Positions 1 through 6,205 are shown, numbered from the stretch's first letter. The stretch is 6,205 bases of DNA from Dehalococcoidia bacterium (GCA_003153075.1 PMBW01000341.1:1-6205), one strand, 5' to 3'. Notes: generated by a model not told the origin, from the sequence alone. Numbers and translations are program-made.

Positions 1-735
1 CCCAATATGGCCGGCAAATCGACCTATTTAAAACAGGTGGCTATTATCGTTTTACTGGCGCAAATCGGAAGTTTTGTGCCAGTGGACGAGGCGACTATCG
101 GACTCGTCGACCGGATATTTACACGCATCGGCGCGCGGGAAGACTTGGCTAGCGGACAATCGACGTTTATGGTCGAGATGGTGGAAATGGCCAATATCCT
201 GAATAATGCCACGCCGCGCTCATTACTGATACTGGACGAAATTGGACGCGGCACCAGTACCTACGACGGTTTATCGATTGCCCGGGCGGTTGCGGAATAT
301 ATCCATAACAATCCGCGCCTTGGCGCCAAGACGCTCTTTGCCACCCATTATCATGAAATGGTGGCATTGGCTGATTATCTGCCGCGCGTGAAAAACTATA
401 ACGTTGCCGTTAAAGAAGAAAAGGGCGAGGTGATTTTTCTGCGCAAGATTGTGCCCGGCGGTGTCGATAAAAGCTACGGCATCCATGTCGGTAAATTGGC
501 CGGTTTGCCGAAATCCGTCGTGCACCGCGCCCAGGAGATTCTGGACGAACTGGAAGGCGACGGCAAAACTGTTAAACCCGCGGCTAAAACGCTTCCGCAG
601 CCGTTAGTACAAATGACGCTTTTCGCCGAGAGATCGCCTGTGTTGACCGAACTGGAAAAACTGGAGATCGATTCGCTAACGCCATTGGAAGCGCTCACAA
701 AACTCTACGAATTACAGAAAAAGTCGAAACAATAA
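1..735 (+). CDS. mutS: DNA mismatch repair protein MutS, C-terminal ATPase part (5' truncated by window edge)
   Basis: MutS binds mismatched or looped DNA as a dimer and uses ATP to license downstream repair. Only the last 244 residues are visible, read in frame from base 1. The window opens inside Walker A (PNMAGKST; the preceding G is off the edge), so the ATG at base 7 is internal and not a start. Numbering from the first visible residue, the ABC-type signature region runs about 51-65 ([10 protein letters not shown]), Walker B is LLILDE at 75-80 followed by IGRGTST, and the conserved ATHYHEM histidine motif is near 114-120. The stretch around [16 protein letters not shown] is the helix-turn-helix dimerisation region. 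A QMTLF sequence at 204-208 fits a sliding-clamp (beta) binding motif. The tail [15 protein letters not shown] is the usual MutS C-terminus, so the 3' end is intact. The next gene starts 69 bp downstream on the same strand, with no clear terminator between. Family assignment is secure; MutS1 is favoured over MutS2 because there is no Smr domain and the clamp motif and tail match. Confidence 0.97.
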   Translation, partial: PNMAGKSTYLKQVAIIVLLAQIGSFVPVDEATIGLVDRIFTRIGAREDLASGQSTFMVEMVEMANILNNATPRSLLILDEIGRGTSTYDGLSIARAVAEYIHNNPRLGAKTLFATHYHEMVALADYLPRVKNYNVAVKEEKGEVIFLRKIVPGGVDKSYGIHVGKLAGLPKSVVHRAQEILDELEGDGKTVKPAAKTLPQPLVQMTLFAERSPVLTELEKLEIDSLTPLEALTKLYELQKKSKQ

Positions 736-804
736 TCGAGCTAGCGGGCGACAAAATAACCTGCGGTAAGATTTCTCGTTATATATAGAAAAGAAAACCG
801 GAAA

Positions 805-2181
805 ATGACGACAACTGATTTGCATCCCATGTTGCCAGTGAAGAATAGCAGCTTATTCGATTGGATAAAGCGGAATTTACCTTTCTTTATTTTTGGCCTG
901 GTTTTATTTATCGCCGCTTATGTACGTTTTTGGGCGTCATCGATCTCCACCGGTCCGGATGTGGAGCAGTTTTTTGCCTTTGCCCAGGTCTTCCAGATGC
1001 ACGGCCTGGATTTTTACCGTTACTCGGACGCCCAACTTGATCTCTTTCCGATGAAAGGCTGGGGCTTTTTCTATCCGCCGATCTGGATCCTGTTATTGGC
1101 GCTGTCGCTTTTTCTGGTTCCGTCCAGTGCGCTTGGCGGACAGATGGTTGAATCTATCTGGCGGGTGGCCTTGAAAGCCCCCATTATCACCGCCGACCTG
1201 GCAATCGGTGTGTTATTATTCTGGGCTGTCCCCGGTTCAAAATGGAAGAAATTGCTTTTCGCCAGCCTGTGGTTACTGCATCCAACTGCCTGGTTTGAAT
1301 CCGGTGTTTTCGGCCAGTTCGATGCCATCGCGGCCGCTTTTTTGCTCGGCAGCATCATCTTGCTGATAAAAAACAGGAATATGCTGGCCTTTCTCCTGGC
1401 TGGTCTTGCTCTCATGACCAAACAGCACACCATGGCCGCTGTCGCGATGATGATTGTCGTTTGCGCCCGGACGATGAAGTTCAGCCGTCTGGTAAAAAAT
1501 TGCCTGGTTATGGGCGGAGGGATTGCCGTCATATCCCTTCCGTTTCTGGTCACCGGCAATTTCTTTGCCTATGTGCGGGCAATTGTCGCCCCCGGGTCTT
1601 CTCCGGGTTACCAGGACCCGTTGTGTTTCTCTTTCAGCGGTTTGGGGGCTTTTCTATCCTGGCTGCACGATATCTTCGGGTGGGACACTACCATGTGGAT
1701 TACGCTGATGCTACCTTTGCTGGTGATTGTGCTGATCATTACCGGCATCTTTTGTTATAAAAAGAGGATCACCCCGCTGCAGGCTATGCTCGCCGGTTTT
1801 CTGGTTTTTGTCGGCCTCTATTACCGCATCAATTATCAATACCTGATCATCTATATCCCGCTAGCTTTGCTGGTTGCCGCGACCACAAAGTATAAATTCG
1901 AAAGGGTCTTTACGTTAGTGATCGCGATGCTGCCGGCGGTTTGGCTGTGGATTACCAATATTCCCTGGTGGTTCAATGATCTTCCTCCCGGGTATGACTG
2001 GGTCAAACCGATGCTCGACCACTTGGGGATGCCGGAACGTTACCTGCCGGACTGGACTTATGTTGTCCTAGCGGGACTTATCATGTGCACCTCGCTGGCC
2101 TATGTTGTGCTCGTTTTCACCAAATGGCAGCAGCCGAACGAAGAAAGTTCTGAGTTGCCTGTAATTAGTTCTGAGCAATGA
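805..2181 (+). CDS. Polytopic membrane protein, probable GT-C type glycosyltransferase (Gpi18-like mannosyltransferase family)
   Basis: This 458-residue protein is very hydrophobic, with roughly 11-13 predicted membrane segments (for example about 24-42, 93-110, 172-188, 207-222, 233-250, 297-317, 325-340, 346-361, 365-388 and 415-438). Family resemblance is to GT-C enzymes, which transfer sugars from polyprenyl-phosphate donors on the outer face of the membrane. Supporting marks are an acidic first extracytoplasmic loop (TGPDVEQF, 49-56), FYPPIW at 89-94, the block HPTAWFESGVFGQFDAIAA at 159-177, MTKQH at 204-208 and NYQYLIIYIP at 343-352. The GQFD block followed by a conserved K/Q segment is typical of bacterial proteins related to Gpi18/PIG-V (COG5542). 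The sugar and acceptor cannot be read from sequence. The ATG at 805 has only a weak purine-rich upstream region (AAGAAAACCGG); the next ATG, at 829, has no better one. An AT-rich TATATA run lies at 780-785. The last 11 codons and the stop lie within an inverted-repeat element: SSELPVISSEQ is an in-frame copy of its 21-bp-spaced unit, so the original C-terminus may have been replaced. Confidence 0.8.
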   Translation: MTTTDLHPMLPVKNSSLFDWIKRNLPFFIFGLVLFIAAYVRFWASSISTGPDVEQFFAFAQVFQMHGLDFYRYSDAQLDLFPMKGWGFFYPPIWILLLALSLFLVPSSALGGQMVESIWRVALKAPIITADLAIGVLLFWAVPGSKWKKLLFASLWLLHPTAWFESGVFGQFDAIAAAFLLGSIILLIKNRNMLAFLLAGLALMTKQHTMAAVAMMIVVCARTMKFSRLVKNCLVMGGGIAVISLPFLVTGNFFAYVRAIVAPGSSPGYQDPLCFSFSGLGAFLSWLHDIFGWDTTMWITLMLPLLVIVLIITGIFCYKKRITPLQAMLAGFLVFVGLYYRINYQYLIIYIPLALLVAATTKYKFERVFTLVIAMLPAVWLWITNIPWWFNDLPPGYDWVKPMLDHLGMPERYLPDWTYVVLAGLIMCTSLAYVVLVFTKWQQPNEESSELPVISSEQ

Positions 2182-2357
2182 GTTACGAGTTTTAAGCCGA
2201 AGAGATGGAGCTTTGTGTTCTCTTCAACCTTGTGTGGAATCAAAGAATGGTGCAGATCTAAACAGGCAAGCTCACGAAAAATACTATAACAATGGGATTA
2301 CCTGAAGTTTGCCTCATTTTACATAGACTCATAACTCACCACTTGTAACTCATAACT
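2146..2357. repeat. Long imperfect inverted repeat made of 21-bp-spaced units (MITE-like or intergenic dispersed repeat)
   Basis: The left arm (2146-2176) and the reverse complement of the right arm (2327-2357) agree at 22 of 31 positions by hand alignment. Each arm holds two copies of a short unit 21 bp apart: AGTTCTGAG at 2146 and 2167, and ACTCATAACT (reverse complement AGTTATGAGT) at 2327 and 2348. In a second register, 2178-2190 and 2341-2353 form inverted repeats with 12 of 13 matches. The interior also contains GAAGAGA (2199-2205) pairing with TCTCTTC (2219-2225). No ORF of note lies inside and no transposase is nearby. The arms overlap the end of the GT-C gene. It could be a non-autonomous mobile element, a dispersed REP-like repeat, or an RNA-level hairpin. 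No target-site duplication was identified. Confidence 0.6.
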
Positions 2358-2517
2358 GATAGCTGACCCCCGATTGCTGAAAACCATCCCGCTATTATAT
2401 AATTTATGCTGAACACCCGAACACTTGTTTTACTTTTCATTTTTGTTTAAAATTTAATTATTAGTATTTTGAATTTGTTTCGTATTTCGAGATTCGGACC
2501 TTCGGGGATTTATTACA
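2182..2517. other. 336-bp intergenic region upstream of uvrB
   Basis: No plausible gene was found here. The first half is most of the inverted-repeat element. After it come a candidate sigma70-type promoter (2374-2403) and then, from about 2425 to 2500, a strikingly T-rich, G-poor tract with recurring GTATTT and TTTCG/ATTCGG words that leads into the uvrB ribosome-binding site. There is no strong rho-independent terminator for the GT-C gene: the 7-bp GAAGAGA/TCTCTTC hairpin has a 13-nt loop and no T-run. Confidence 0.7.
2374..2403 (+). promoter_or_regulatory. Candidate sigma70-type promoter for uvrB
   Basis: A perfect TATAAT (-10) sits at 2398-2403. A weak -35, TTGCTG (2374-2379, three of six matching TTGACA), lies 18 bp upstream. 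Transcription would begin near 2410 and give a leader of about 108 nt before uvrB. I saw no convincing LexA/SOS-box palindrome overlapping it, but operator sequences differ between phyla, so damage-inducible control cannot be excluded. Confidence 0.45.
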
Positions 2518-4521
2518 ATGGATTTTCAATTAGTCTCTGATTTCCAGATGACCGGCGACCAGCCGCAAGCAGTCGATAAACTGATGGATGGTTTACAAAA
2601 AGGTTTTCCTAAACAGACACTGCTGGGAGTAACCGGCAGCGGTAAAACCTTTACGATGGCAAATGTCGTCACCCGCGTGCAGAGGCCGACCCTTGTCATG
2701 TGCCACAACAAAACTCTGGCCGCCCAGCTTTACGCGGAATTCAAAGAGTTTTTCCCCAATAATGCCGTCGAATACTTTGTCTCTTACTACGATTATTATC
2801 AGCCGGAAGCCTATGTCCCGCAGAAGGATCTGTATATCGAAAAAGACGCGGATATCAACGAGGAAATTGATAAACTGCGCCATGCTGCCACCCGCGCCCT
2901 GTTTGAAAGAAGGGATACGCTCATTGTGGCCTCTGTTTCCTGTATCTACGGCTTGGGTTCGCCGGAAGAATACCAGAGCTTTGTTTTAAGCTTGGAAAAG
3001 GGTAAGAGCTACAACCGCCAGCGCATTTTGCATCAGCTGGTGGACATGCAATATGAGCGTAACGATATGGATTTCAGTCGCGGTAAATTCCGCATTCGCG
3101 GTGACACGTTGGAAGTGCTGCCGGCGTACGAAGATATGGCGCTCAGAATTGAATTATTCGGGGACGAGGTCGAACGGATTGTGCAAATCGACCCGCTCAC
3201 CGGCGAGTTATTGACCGAATTGAATAACATCGATATTTACCCCGCCAAGCATTTTGTCACTTCCCACGATAGGTTGCAGCGCGCAATTAAAAGCATCGAG
3301 CAGGAACTGCAGGAACGCATCGTGGAGTTAAAATCGCAGGACAAATTATTGGAAGCCGCGCGCATCGAGCAGCGCACCAATTACGATCTGGAAATGCTGC
3401 AGGAGACCGGTTACTGCAACGGTGTGGAAAACTACTCCCGCCATCTCGCTGAGCGTCCCGCGGGCAGTTCCCCCTGGACGTTGATGGATTATTTCCCTAA
3501 AGATTATCTGCTTTTGATCGACGAATCGCACATGACCTTGCCGCAGATCCGCGGCATGTACCACGGCGACCTTGCCCGCAAGCAGACACTGGTTGATTTC
3601 GGCTTCCGCCTGCCTTCGGCCAAGGATAACCGCCCACTTAATTATGATGAGTTTGAGCAGCGTGTCAATCAGGTGATTTATGTTTCCGCCACACCCTCGC
3701 CGTACGAATACAGCCAGAGTAAGCAGGTGGCCGAGCAGTTAGTGCGTCCCACCGGCCTGCTGGAGCCCACCATTGAGATCAAACCGACCAAAGGACAGAT
3801 CGACGATCTATTGGAGCAGGTCAAAGCCCGTGTGGCCAAAGGTGAGCGCAGCCTGGTCACTACCCTGACCAAACGCATGGCCGAAGAACTCGCGGATTAT
3901 CTGCTGGAACTGGATATCAAAACCCATTATTTGCATTCGGAAGTCGATACCCTGGAGCGCGTCGAAATCCTGCGCGACCTGCGTCTGGGTGTTTACGATG
4001 TGGTCGTGGGCATCAACTTATTACGTGAAGGCCTCGACCTGCCGGAAGTCAGTCTGGTCACGATTCTGGACGCCGACAAAGAAGGCTTCCTGCGTTCGGA
4101 AGGCGCTTTGATCCAAACGATGGGACGCGCCGCCCGCCATGTCGACGGTAAAGTTATCATGTACGCCGATACGATTACCCGCTCGATGCAGGCCGCCATC
4201 AACGAAACCCAGCGCCGCCGGAAAATTCAGGAAGATTATAATAAAGAACACGGCATTACCCCGCAGGGCATCCGGAAAGCCATCCGGGATATCACGGAGC
4301 GTGTCGCAGCCGTGGCTGAGACTAAGACGCCCTACGTTACCACCCCGGCGACGAAAGAAGGTGTTGCCCGTCTGGTGAAAGAGCTGGAAGCGCAGATGAA
4401 GATTGCTGCCAAAGCCCTCGATTTTGAGAAAGCGGCGCTTATCCGCGACCGGATTTTTGAATTACGGCAAGACCTCGATCCGATTGATATAAAACCGAGG
4501 AAGAAATATGGCCGACGCTGA
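2518..4521 (+). CDS. uvrB: Excinuclease ABC subunit UvrB, complete
   Basis: UvrB is the central subunit of nucleotide excision repair in the cytoplasm. It is loaded by UvrA, verifies the lesion by threading one strand behind its beta-hairpin, and recruits UvrC for incision. At 667 residues it has the usual length and all landmarks. Walker A is GVTGSGKT (37-44). The tyrosine-rich beta-hairpin that clamps DNA is around 90-101 ([12 protein letters not shown]). The helicase motif II equivalent is DESH (335-338), motif III region VSATPSPYE 389-397, and motif [10 protein letters not shown] 533-540. The C-terminal UVR domain that contacts UvrC is about 619-654. No catalytic residue appears to be missing. 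The ATG at 2518 is preceded by a GGGGA ribosome-binding site at 2504-2508, 9 nt upstream, and the N-terminus [17 protein letters not shown] matches the family start. The end overlaps the next small gene by 14 bp, suggesting cotranscription. uvrA and uvrC are not in the window. Confidence 0.98.
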   Translation: MDFQLVSDFQMTGDQPQAVDKLMDGLQKGFPKQTLLGVTGSGKTFTMANVVTRVQRPTLVMCHNKTLAAQLYAEFKEFFPNNAVEYFVSYYDYYQPEAYVPQKDLYIEKDADINEEIDKLRHAATRALFERRDTLIVASVSCIYGLGSPEEYQSFVLSLEKGKSYNRQRILHQLVDMQYERNDMDFSRGKFRIRGDTLEVLPAYEDMALRIELFGDEVERIVQIDPLTGELLTELNNIDIYPAKHFVTSHDRLQRAIKSIEQELQERIVELKSQDKLLEAARIEQRTNYDLEMLQETGYCNGVENYSRHLAERPAGSSPWTLMDYFPKDYLLLIDESHMTLPQIRGMYHGDLARKQTLVDFGFRLPSAKDNRPLNYDEFEQRVNQVIYVSATPSPYEYSQSKQVAEQLVRPTGLLEPTIEIKPTKGQIDDLLEQVKARVAKGERSLVTTLTKRMAEELADYLLELDIKTHYLHSEVDTLERVEILRDLRLGVYDVVVGINLLREGLDLPEVSLVTILDADKEGFLRSEGALIQTMGRAARHVDGKVIMYADTITRSMQAAINETQRRRKIQEDYNKEHGITPQGIRKAIRDITERVAAVAETKTPYVTTPATKEGVARLVKELEAQMKIAAKALDFEKAALIRDRIFELRQDLDPIDIKPRKKYGRR

Positions 4522-4648
4522 TTTTGAAACCCGCCAGGAGCGCCGCGAACGCAAGCTACGCAAGAAAAAGGCCCGTATCGCTCAGTCCGGTAAAAGCCTC
4601 GTGAAAATCTACACCGACGCTGTCCTCAAACGTGCCAAAGGAAAATGA
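4508..4648 (+). CDS. Small basic protein (46 aa), translationally coupled to uvrB
   Basis: I do not recognise this protein. It starts at an ATG inside the last codons of uvrB (14-bp overlap, different frame) and has a strong ribosome-binding site, GAGG at 4497-4500, 7 nt upstream. That geometry is typical of translational coupling and is the main reason to call a gene this short. The product is highly charged: an acidic start (MADADFE) followed by a dense basic stretch with alternating R/K and E ([17 protein letters not shown]) likely to form an amphipathic helix, then [17 protein letters not shown]. There is no signal peptide or membrane segment. The composition suggests nucleic-acid or ribosome binding, but that is inference from charge alone. 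A terminator-like hairpin begins 8 bp after its stop, which supports it being the last gene of a uvrB unit. The alternative is a chance open frame, made less likely by the ribosome-binding site and GC-rich codon use like uvrB. Confidence 0.65.
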   Translation: MADADFETRQERRERKLRKKKARIAQSGKSLVKIYTDAVLKRAKGK

Positions 4649-4655
4649 CACTGTG

Positions 4656-4684
4656 GCACAGGCGTCCCTGCCTGCGCGTTTTCT
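4656..4684 (+). terminator. Probable rho-independent terminator of the uvrB unit
   Basis: GCACAGGC (4656-4663) pairs with GCCTGCGC (4670-4677) with one mismatch across a 6-nt loop, followed by G and a short TTTTCT tract. It sits 7 nt after the stop of the small basic gene, where a terminator would be expected. The GGCACAGGCGTCCC-type wording also resembles GC-rich palindromes dispersed in some genomes, so it may be a repeat doing terminator duty. The T-run is short. Confidence 0.55.
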
Positions 4685-4793
4685 ATAAGGCCTATTGTTA
4701 TTGCGATGTTACCCAGTACCAGAAGTAATCTCAGGGTGGGGATGATGGCATCTGCTGCTGGCGGAGCCGTGTCTTCGGACATCTTCACTGGTT

Positions 4794-4811
4794 TTCCCTC
4801 GTACGCGGGAA
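4794..4811. repeat. Palindromic repeat unit 1
   Basis: An 18-bp palindrome (TTCCCTCGTACGCGGGAA) with one mismatched pair and no loop, followed by TCCATC. It resembles the GC-core, GGAAT-flanked palindromes scattered between genes in many bacterial genomes. Its right side (GGGAATCCATC) is similar to that of the second unit 85 bp downstream (CGGAATCCAGTC), suggesting the same family. Confidence 0.55.
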
Positions 4812-4878
4812 TCCATCTAATTGTAGCGATTTAGAAATATCCTTGCAGTTACATGATTTAAAGTCATAACCAAGCTCC

Positions 4879-4900
4879 ATTCCGTGCTGCGACACGGAAT
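4879..4900. repeat. Palindromic repeat unit 2
   Basis: ATTCCGTG (4879-4886) and CACGGAAT (4893-4900) are perfect 8-bp inverted arms around the 6-nt loop CTGCGA, followed by CCAGTC. There is no T-run, so a terminator role is less likely than a dispersed palindromic repeat. It lies just before the base composition turns AT-rich and may mark the edge of inserted DNA. Confidence 0.55.
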
Positions 4901-4993
4901 CCAGTCACCCCAATCCCCGCGTTTACTTATATTAATATTTCAAAAAGTAGTATAGTATTGTCATATTGGTAATAACTAAAGCAGGTGCGAGTG

Positions 4994-5473
4994 ATGAATG
5001 TAGGAAAAGAACTGACATTCAGAACAATTCAAAGCGGTGAAGAAACTAAAGTCTGTCAACTGGTGATGGAGAGTTTTCATGAGTTTGTTGCCCCTGATTA
5101 CAGCGCAGGGGGTAACAGCGAATTTTCGAAATACGTTAAGCCGCAATCGATACCACAGAGATTAACCAATAATCATTTCATTCTCGTTGCTCTGGACAAA
5201 GAAATATTTACGGGCATGATTGAAGTACGGAATTACAATCACATCAGTCTATTATTCGTGAAAAAGGAATATCACCATCAGGGCATTGCTAAGAAACTGT
5301 TGCAAATAGCGATTGATAAGTGCCGGAAATGCAATCCTGATCTGGCATTGATAGATGTAGATTCATCACCGTTTGCCGTCACGATTTATGAAAAAATGGG
5401 GTTTTTGAAAGTAGATACTGAACAAGTGAAAACCGGGATCAGGTTTACACCAATGATGAAAAGGCTCGTTTGA
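4994..5473 (+). CDS. GNAT family N-acetyltransferase
   Basis: A 159-residue single-domain GNAT protein, the normal length for the superfamily, which moves an acetyl group from acetyl-CoA to an amine. It opens with a typical strand (LTFRTIQSGEETKVCQLV, 7-24). The acetyl-CoA-binding motif A is LLFVKKEYHHQGIAKKLLQ (86-104), with HHQGIA in place of the commoner Q/RxxGxG/A. Motif B is SPFAVTIYEKMGF (125-137), the usual tyrosine-bearing C-terminal helix and strand. The substrate cannot be told: family members act on antibiotics, polyamines, peptides or protein N-termini. The ATG at 4994 is chosen because AGGTG (4983-4987) lies 6 nt upstream; GTG codons at 4985 and 4991 are in frame but the first lies within that ribosome-binding site. 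Base composition is well below that of uvrB (20 and 26 G+C in two 60-base lines from 5221), suggesting acquisition. The next gene follows after 51 bp and may be cotranscribed. Confidence 0.88.
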   Translation: MNVGKELTFRTIQSGEETKVCQLVMESFHEFVAPDYSAGGNSEFSKYVKPQSIPQRLTNNHFILVALDKEIFTGMIEVRNYNHISLLFVKKEYHHQGIAKKLLQIAIDKCRKCNPDLALIDVDSSPFAVTIYEKMGFLKVDTEQVKTGIRFTPMMKRLV

Positions 5474-5524
5474 AACCGTGATGTTAAGAGAATATAGCAC
5501 ATTATCAATCGAGATAAAGGCTGA

Positions 5525-5821
5525 ATGAAAATGGTTAAGTTGATATGTAAAAAGGTATTGTTTTATTCATCAGGTGATGAAGACATTTTCTTTGAATGGA
5601 TTTCTAAAATCAAATCAATAAAGAAATTTGAAGGTGTTGGAGATGAACTTCACCTTTATTTACGTTCTTCAAGAATTTCAGACAAAGGTTTAAGAGAATT
5701 GTCAGCGTTGTTTCACCGATATAGCATTGATACAAAGCAACTGCAGCAATTTATCAATGAAAAAAATAGTCTATGGTATCAGGATGAACCTGGATCGCAT
5801 CATAACGTCTATCCAAATTAA
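5525..5821 (+). CDS. Uncharacterised 98-residue protein
   Basis: I do not recognise a named family. There is a faint sense of similarity to conserved hypothetical proteins of accessory regions that begin with an ICKxVxFxS-like strand and a DExxFFEW helix. What can be seen is a small soluble alpha/beta protein: a strand (VKLICKKVLFYS), an acidic-aromatic helix (DEDIFFEWISKI), a probable beta pair (KKFEGVGDELHLYLR), a helix (DKGLRELSALFHRYSI), a short helix (TKQLQQFI) and a polar tail. No catalytic motif, signal peptide or membrane segment is visible. AAAGG at 5516-5520 is the ribosome-binding site; it is 4 nt from the ATG at 5525 and 10 nt from the ATG at 5531 (MVKLICK), so either start is possible. 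G+C is very low: 57 of 180 bases over 5581-5760 by hand count, against about 60% in samples of uvrB and ftsK. It ends 6 bp from the converging ftsK stop. A role as an immunity or antitoxin-like protein is only speculation. Confidence 0.75.
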   Translation: MKMVKLICKKVLFYSSGDEDIFFEWISKIKSIKKFEGVGDELHLYLRSSRISDKGLRELSALFHRYSIDTKQLQQFINEKNSLWYQDEPGSHHNVYPN

Positions 5822-5827
5822 CCCTCT

Positions 5828-6205
5828 CTACTTCCCCTCTTCCGGTGTGTCTTCGTCATCATCATGCGGATCATGTTGCATTGGTATTATCGGTGGCTGC
5901 ACTGACGGCGGGCCTTCCTTGTTTTCCTTCGCCATTTCCTCGTCCAGCAGCTCCTTCAATCGCGCTGCCCGCGGGTAGCCGATCTGTAACCGTCGCTGCA
6001 GGAACGATGTCGATATCTGCCCATCGTGCTCATCCGCTATTTTCCGGGCCTCTTCCAGCAGTGCGTCTTTCGGCTGCTGATGGGTGCCGGGCACATTACT
6101 GGCAGGCATCGCTTCGATCTTCAACGGCGCCACTTCCTGTACCTGCTGGCTGCTCCAGAAGAACACCAGTCTTTCGATTTCCGCGTCGGCGACATAGCAA
6201 CCCTG
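5828..6205 (-). CDS. ftsK: DNA translocase FtsK/SpoIIIE, C-terminal end with gamma domain (5' truncated by window edge)
   Basis: FtsK is a hexameric, septum-anchored DNA pump that clears and sorts chromosome DNA at division. The visible 125 residues, read from base 6205 on the minus strand, begin with the end of the motor domain (QGCYVADAEIERLVFFW, matching the family's QGxxVxxxEIxxxVxFW block). A variable linker follows, and then the winged-helix gamma domain at about 47-91 (DALLEEARKIADEHDGQIS and TSFLQRRLQIGYPRAARL), which in known FtsK proteins reads polar KOPS sequences. The RRLxIGYxRAARL signature is diagnostic. Unlike many family members, which end soon after this domain, it carries a further tail of about 34 residues, proline-rich then strongly acidic (QHDPHDDDEDTPEEGK). 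The GTG at 6166 is internal, because the frame stays open with conserved sequence to the window edge. The stop is a TAG whose complement lies at 5828-5830. Confidence 0.93.
   Translation of the reverse strand, partial: QGCYVADAEIERLVFFWSSQQVQEVAPLKIEAMPASNVPGTHQQPKDALLEEARKIADEHDGQISTSFLQRRLQIGYPRAARLKELLDEEMAKENKEGPPSVQPPIIPMQHDPHDDDEDTPEEGK

Larger units (their letters stand above)
4649..4993. other. 345-bp intergenic region between the uvrB unit and the low-GC insert
   Basis: It holds the terminator-like hairpin, a small TGTC-TTCG-GACA tetraloop hairpin (4770-4781), two palindromic repeat units (4794-4811 and 4879-4900), and then an abrupt switch after about 4920 to AT-rich sequence that runs into the GNAT gene. 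A TATAGT word at 4951-4956 could be a -10 element for GNAT, but no good -35 is found at the correct distance. A 57-codon minus-strand open frame (4609-4782) crosses the left part and is judged doubtful. Confidence 0.6.

Noticed and set aside
1071..1559. A 162-codon minus-strand open frame opposite the GT-C gene
   Set aside because: It lies fully antisense to a well-supported membrane protein, has no recognisable domain, and is a by-product of that gene's codon composition.
2199..2225. GAAGAGA/TCTCTTC hairpin as a terminator for the GT-C gene
   Set aside because: The loop is 13 nt, the stem is only 7 bp and AT-containing, and no T-run follows.
2320..2360. CRISPR-like array from the repeated ACTCATAACT units
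   Set aside because: There are only two short copies per side, 21 bp apart, and the two sides are in inverted orientation; no repeat-spacer pattern or cas gene is present.
2593..2883. Minus-strand open frames of about 60-96 codons opposite uvrB
   Set aside because: All are antisense shadows of a fully conserved uvrB reading frame with no family resemblance.
5474..5524. Integron attC site between the GNAT and 98-residue genes
   Set aside because: The cassette-like gene content suggested it, but no paired GTTRRRY/RYYYAAC core sites or attC-like palindrome could be found.
5727..5978. Plus-strand 83-codon frame across the 98-residue gene and the ftsK end
   Set aside because: It overlaps two better-supported genes, and its serine-rich end is the antisense reading of the acidic FtsK tail.

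Overview
The window looks like bacterial chromosome with four blocks of different character. The GC-rich core holds the 3' end of mutS, a polytopic membrane protein of GT-C glycosyltransferase type, a complete uvrB with a small coupled gene, and the C-terminal end of an FtsK/SpoIIIE-type DNA translocase on the opposite strand. Between the uvrB unit and ftsK lies a clearly AT-richer pair of genes: a GNAT N-acetyltransferase and an unrecognised 98-residue protein. Gene content and the feel of the UvrB, MutS and FtsK sequences would fit an uncultured, moderate-GC lineage such as Dehalococcoidia (Chloroflexota). That assignment is a guess; only protein searches could settle it.

Layout: mutS (1-735, + strand, cut at the left edge inside Walker A); GT-C membrane protein (805-2181, +); a 336-bp gap with a long imperfect inverted repeat, a candidate uvrB promoter and a T-rich leader; uvrB (2518-4521, +); a 46-residue basic protein (4508-4648, +) whose start lies inside the end of uvrB; a 345-bp gap with a terminator-like hairpin and two palindromic repeat units; a GNAT gene (4994-5473, +); the 98-residue gene (5525-5821, +); and, only 6 bp on and converging, the end of ftsK (5828-6205, -), cut at the right edge.

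Functionally, mutS (mismatch repair) and uvrB (nucleotide excision repair) are both DNA-maintenance genes, and FtsK acts in chromosome segregation. The GT-C protein is probably an envelope enzyme and has no evident link to them. The GNAT and 98-residue genes look like a later insertion at the uvrB/ftsK junction.

I see no CRISPR array, tRNA, rRNA, transposase or recognisable defence system. The most unusual points are: (1) the 46-residue gene coupled to uvrB; (2) a 212-bp inverted-repeat element, built of 21-bp-spaced units, that supplies the last 11 codons and stop of the GT-C gene; and (3) the low-GC two-gene insert flanked by palindromic repeats.
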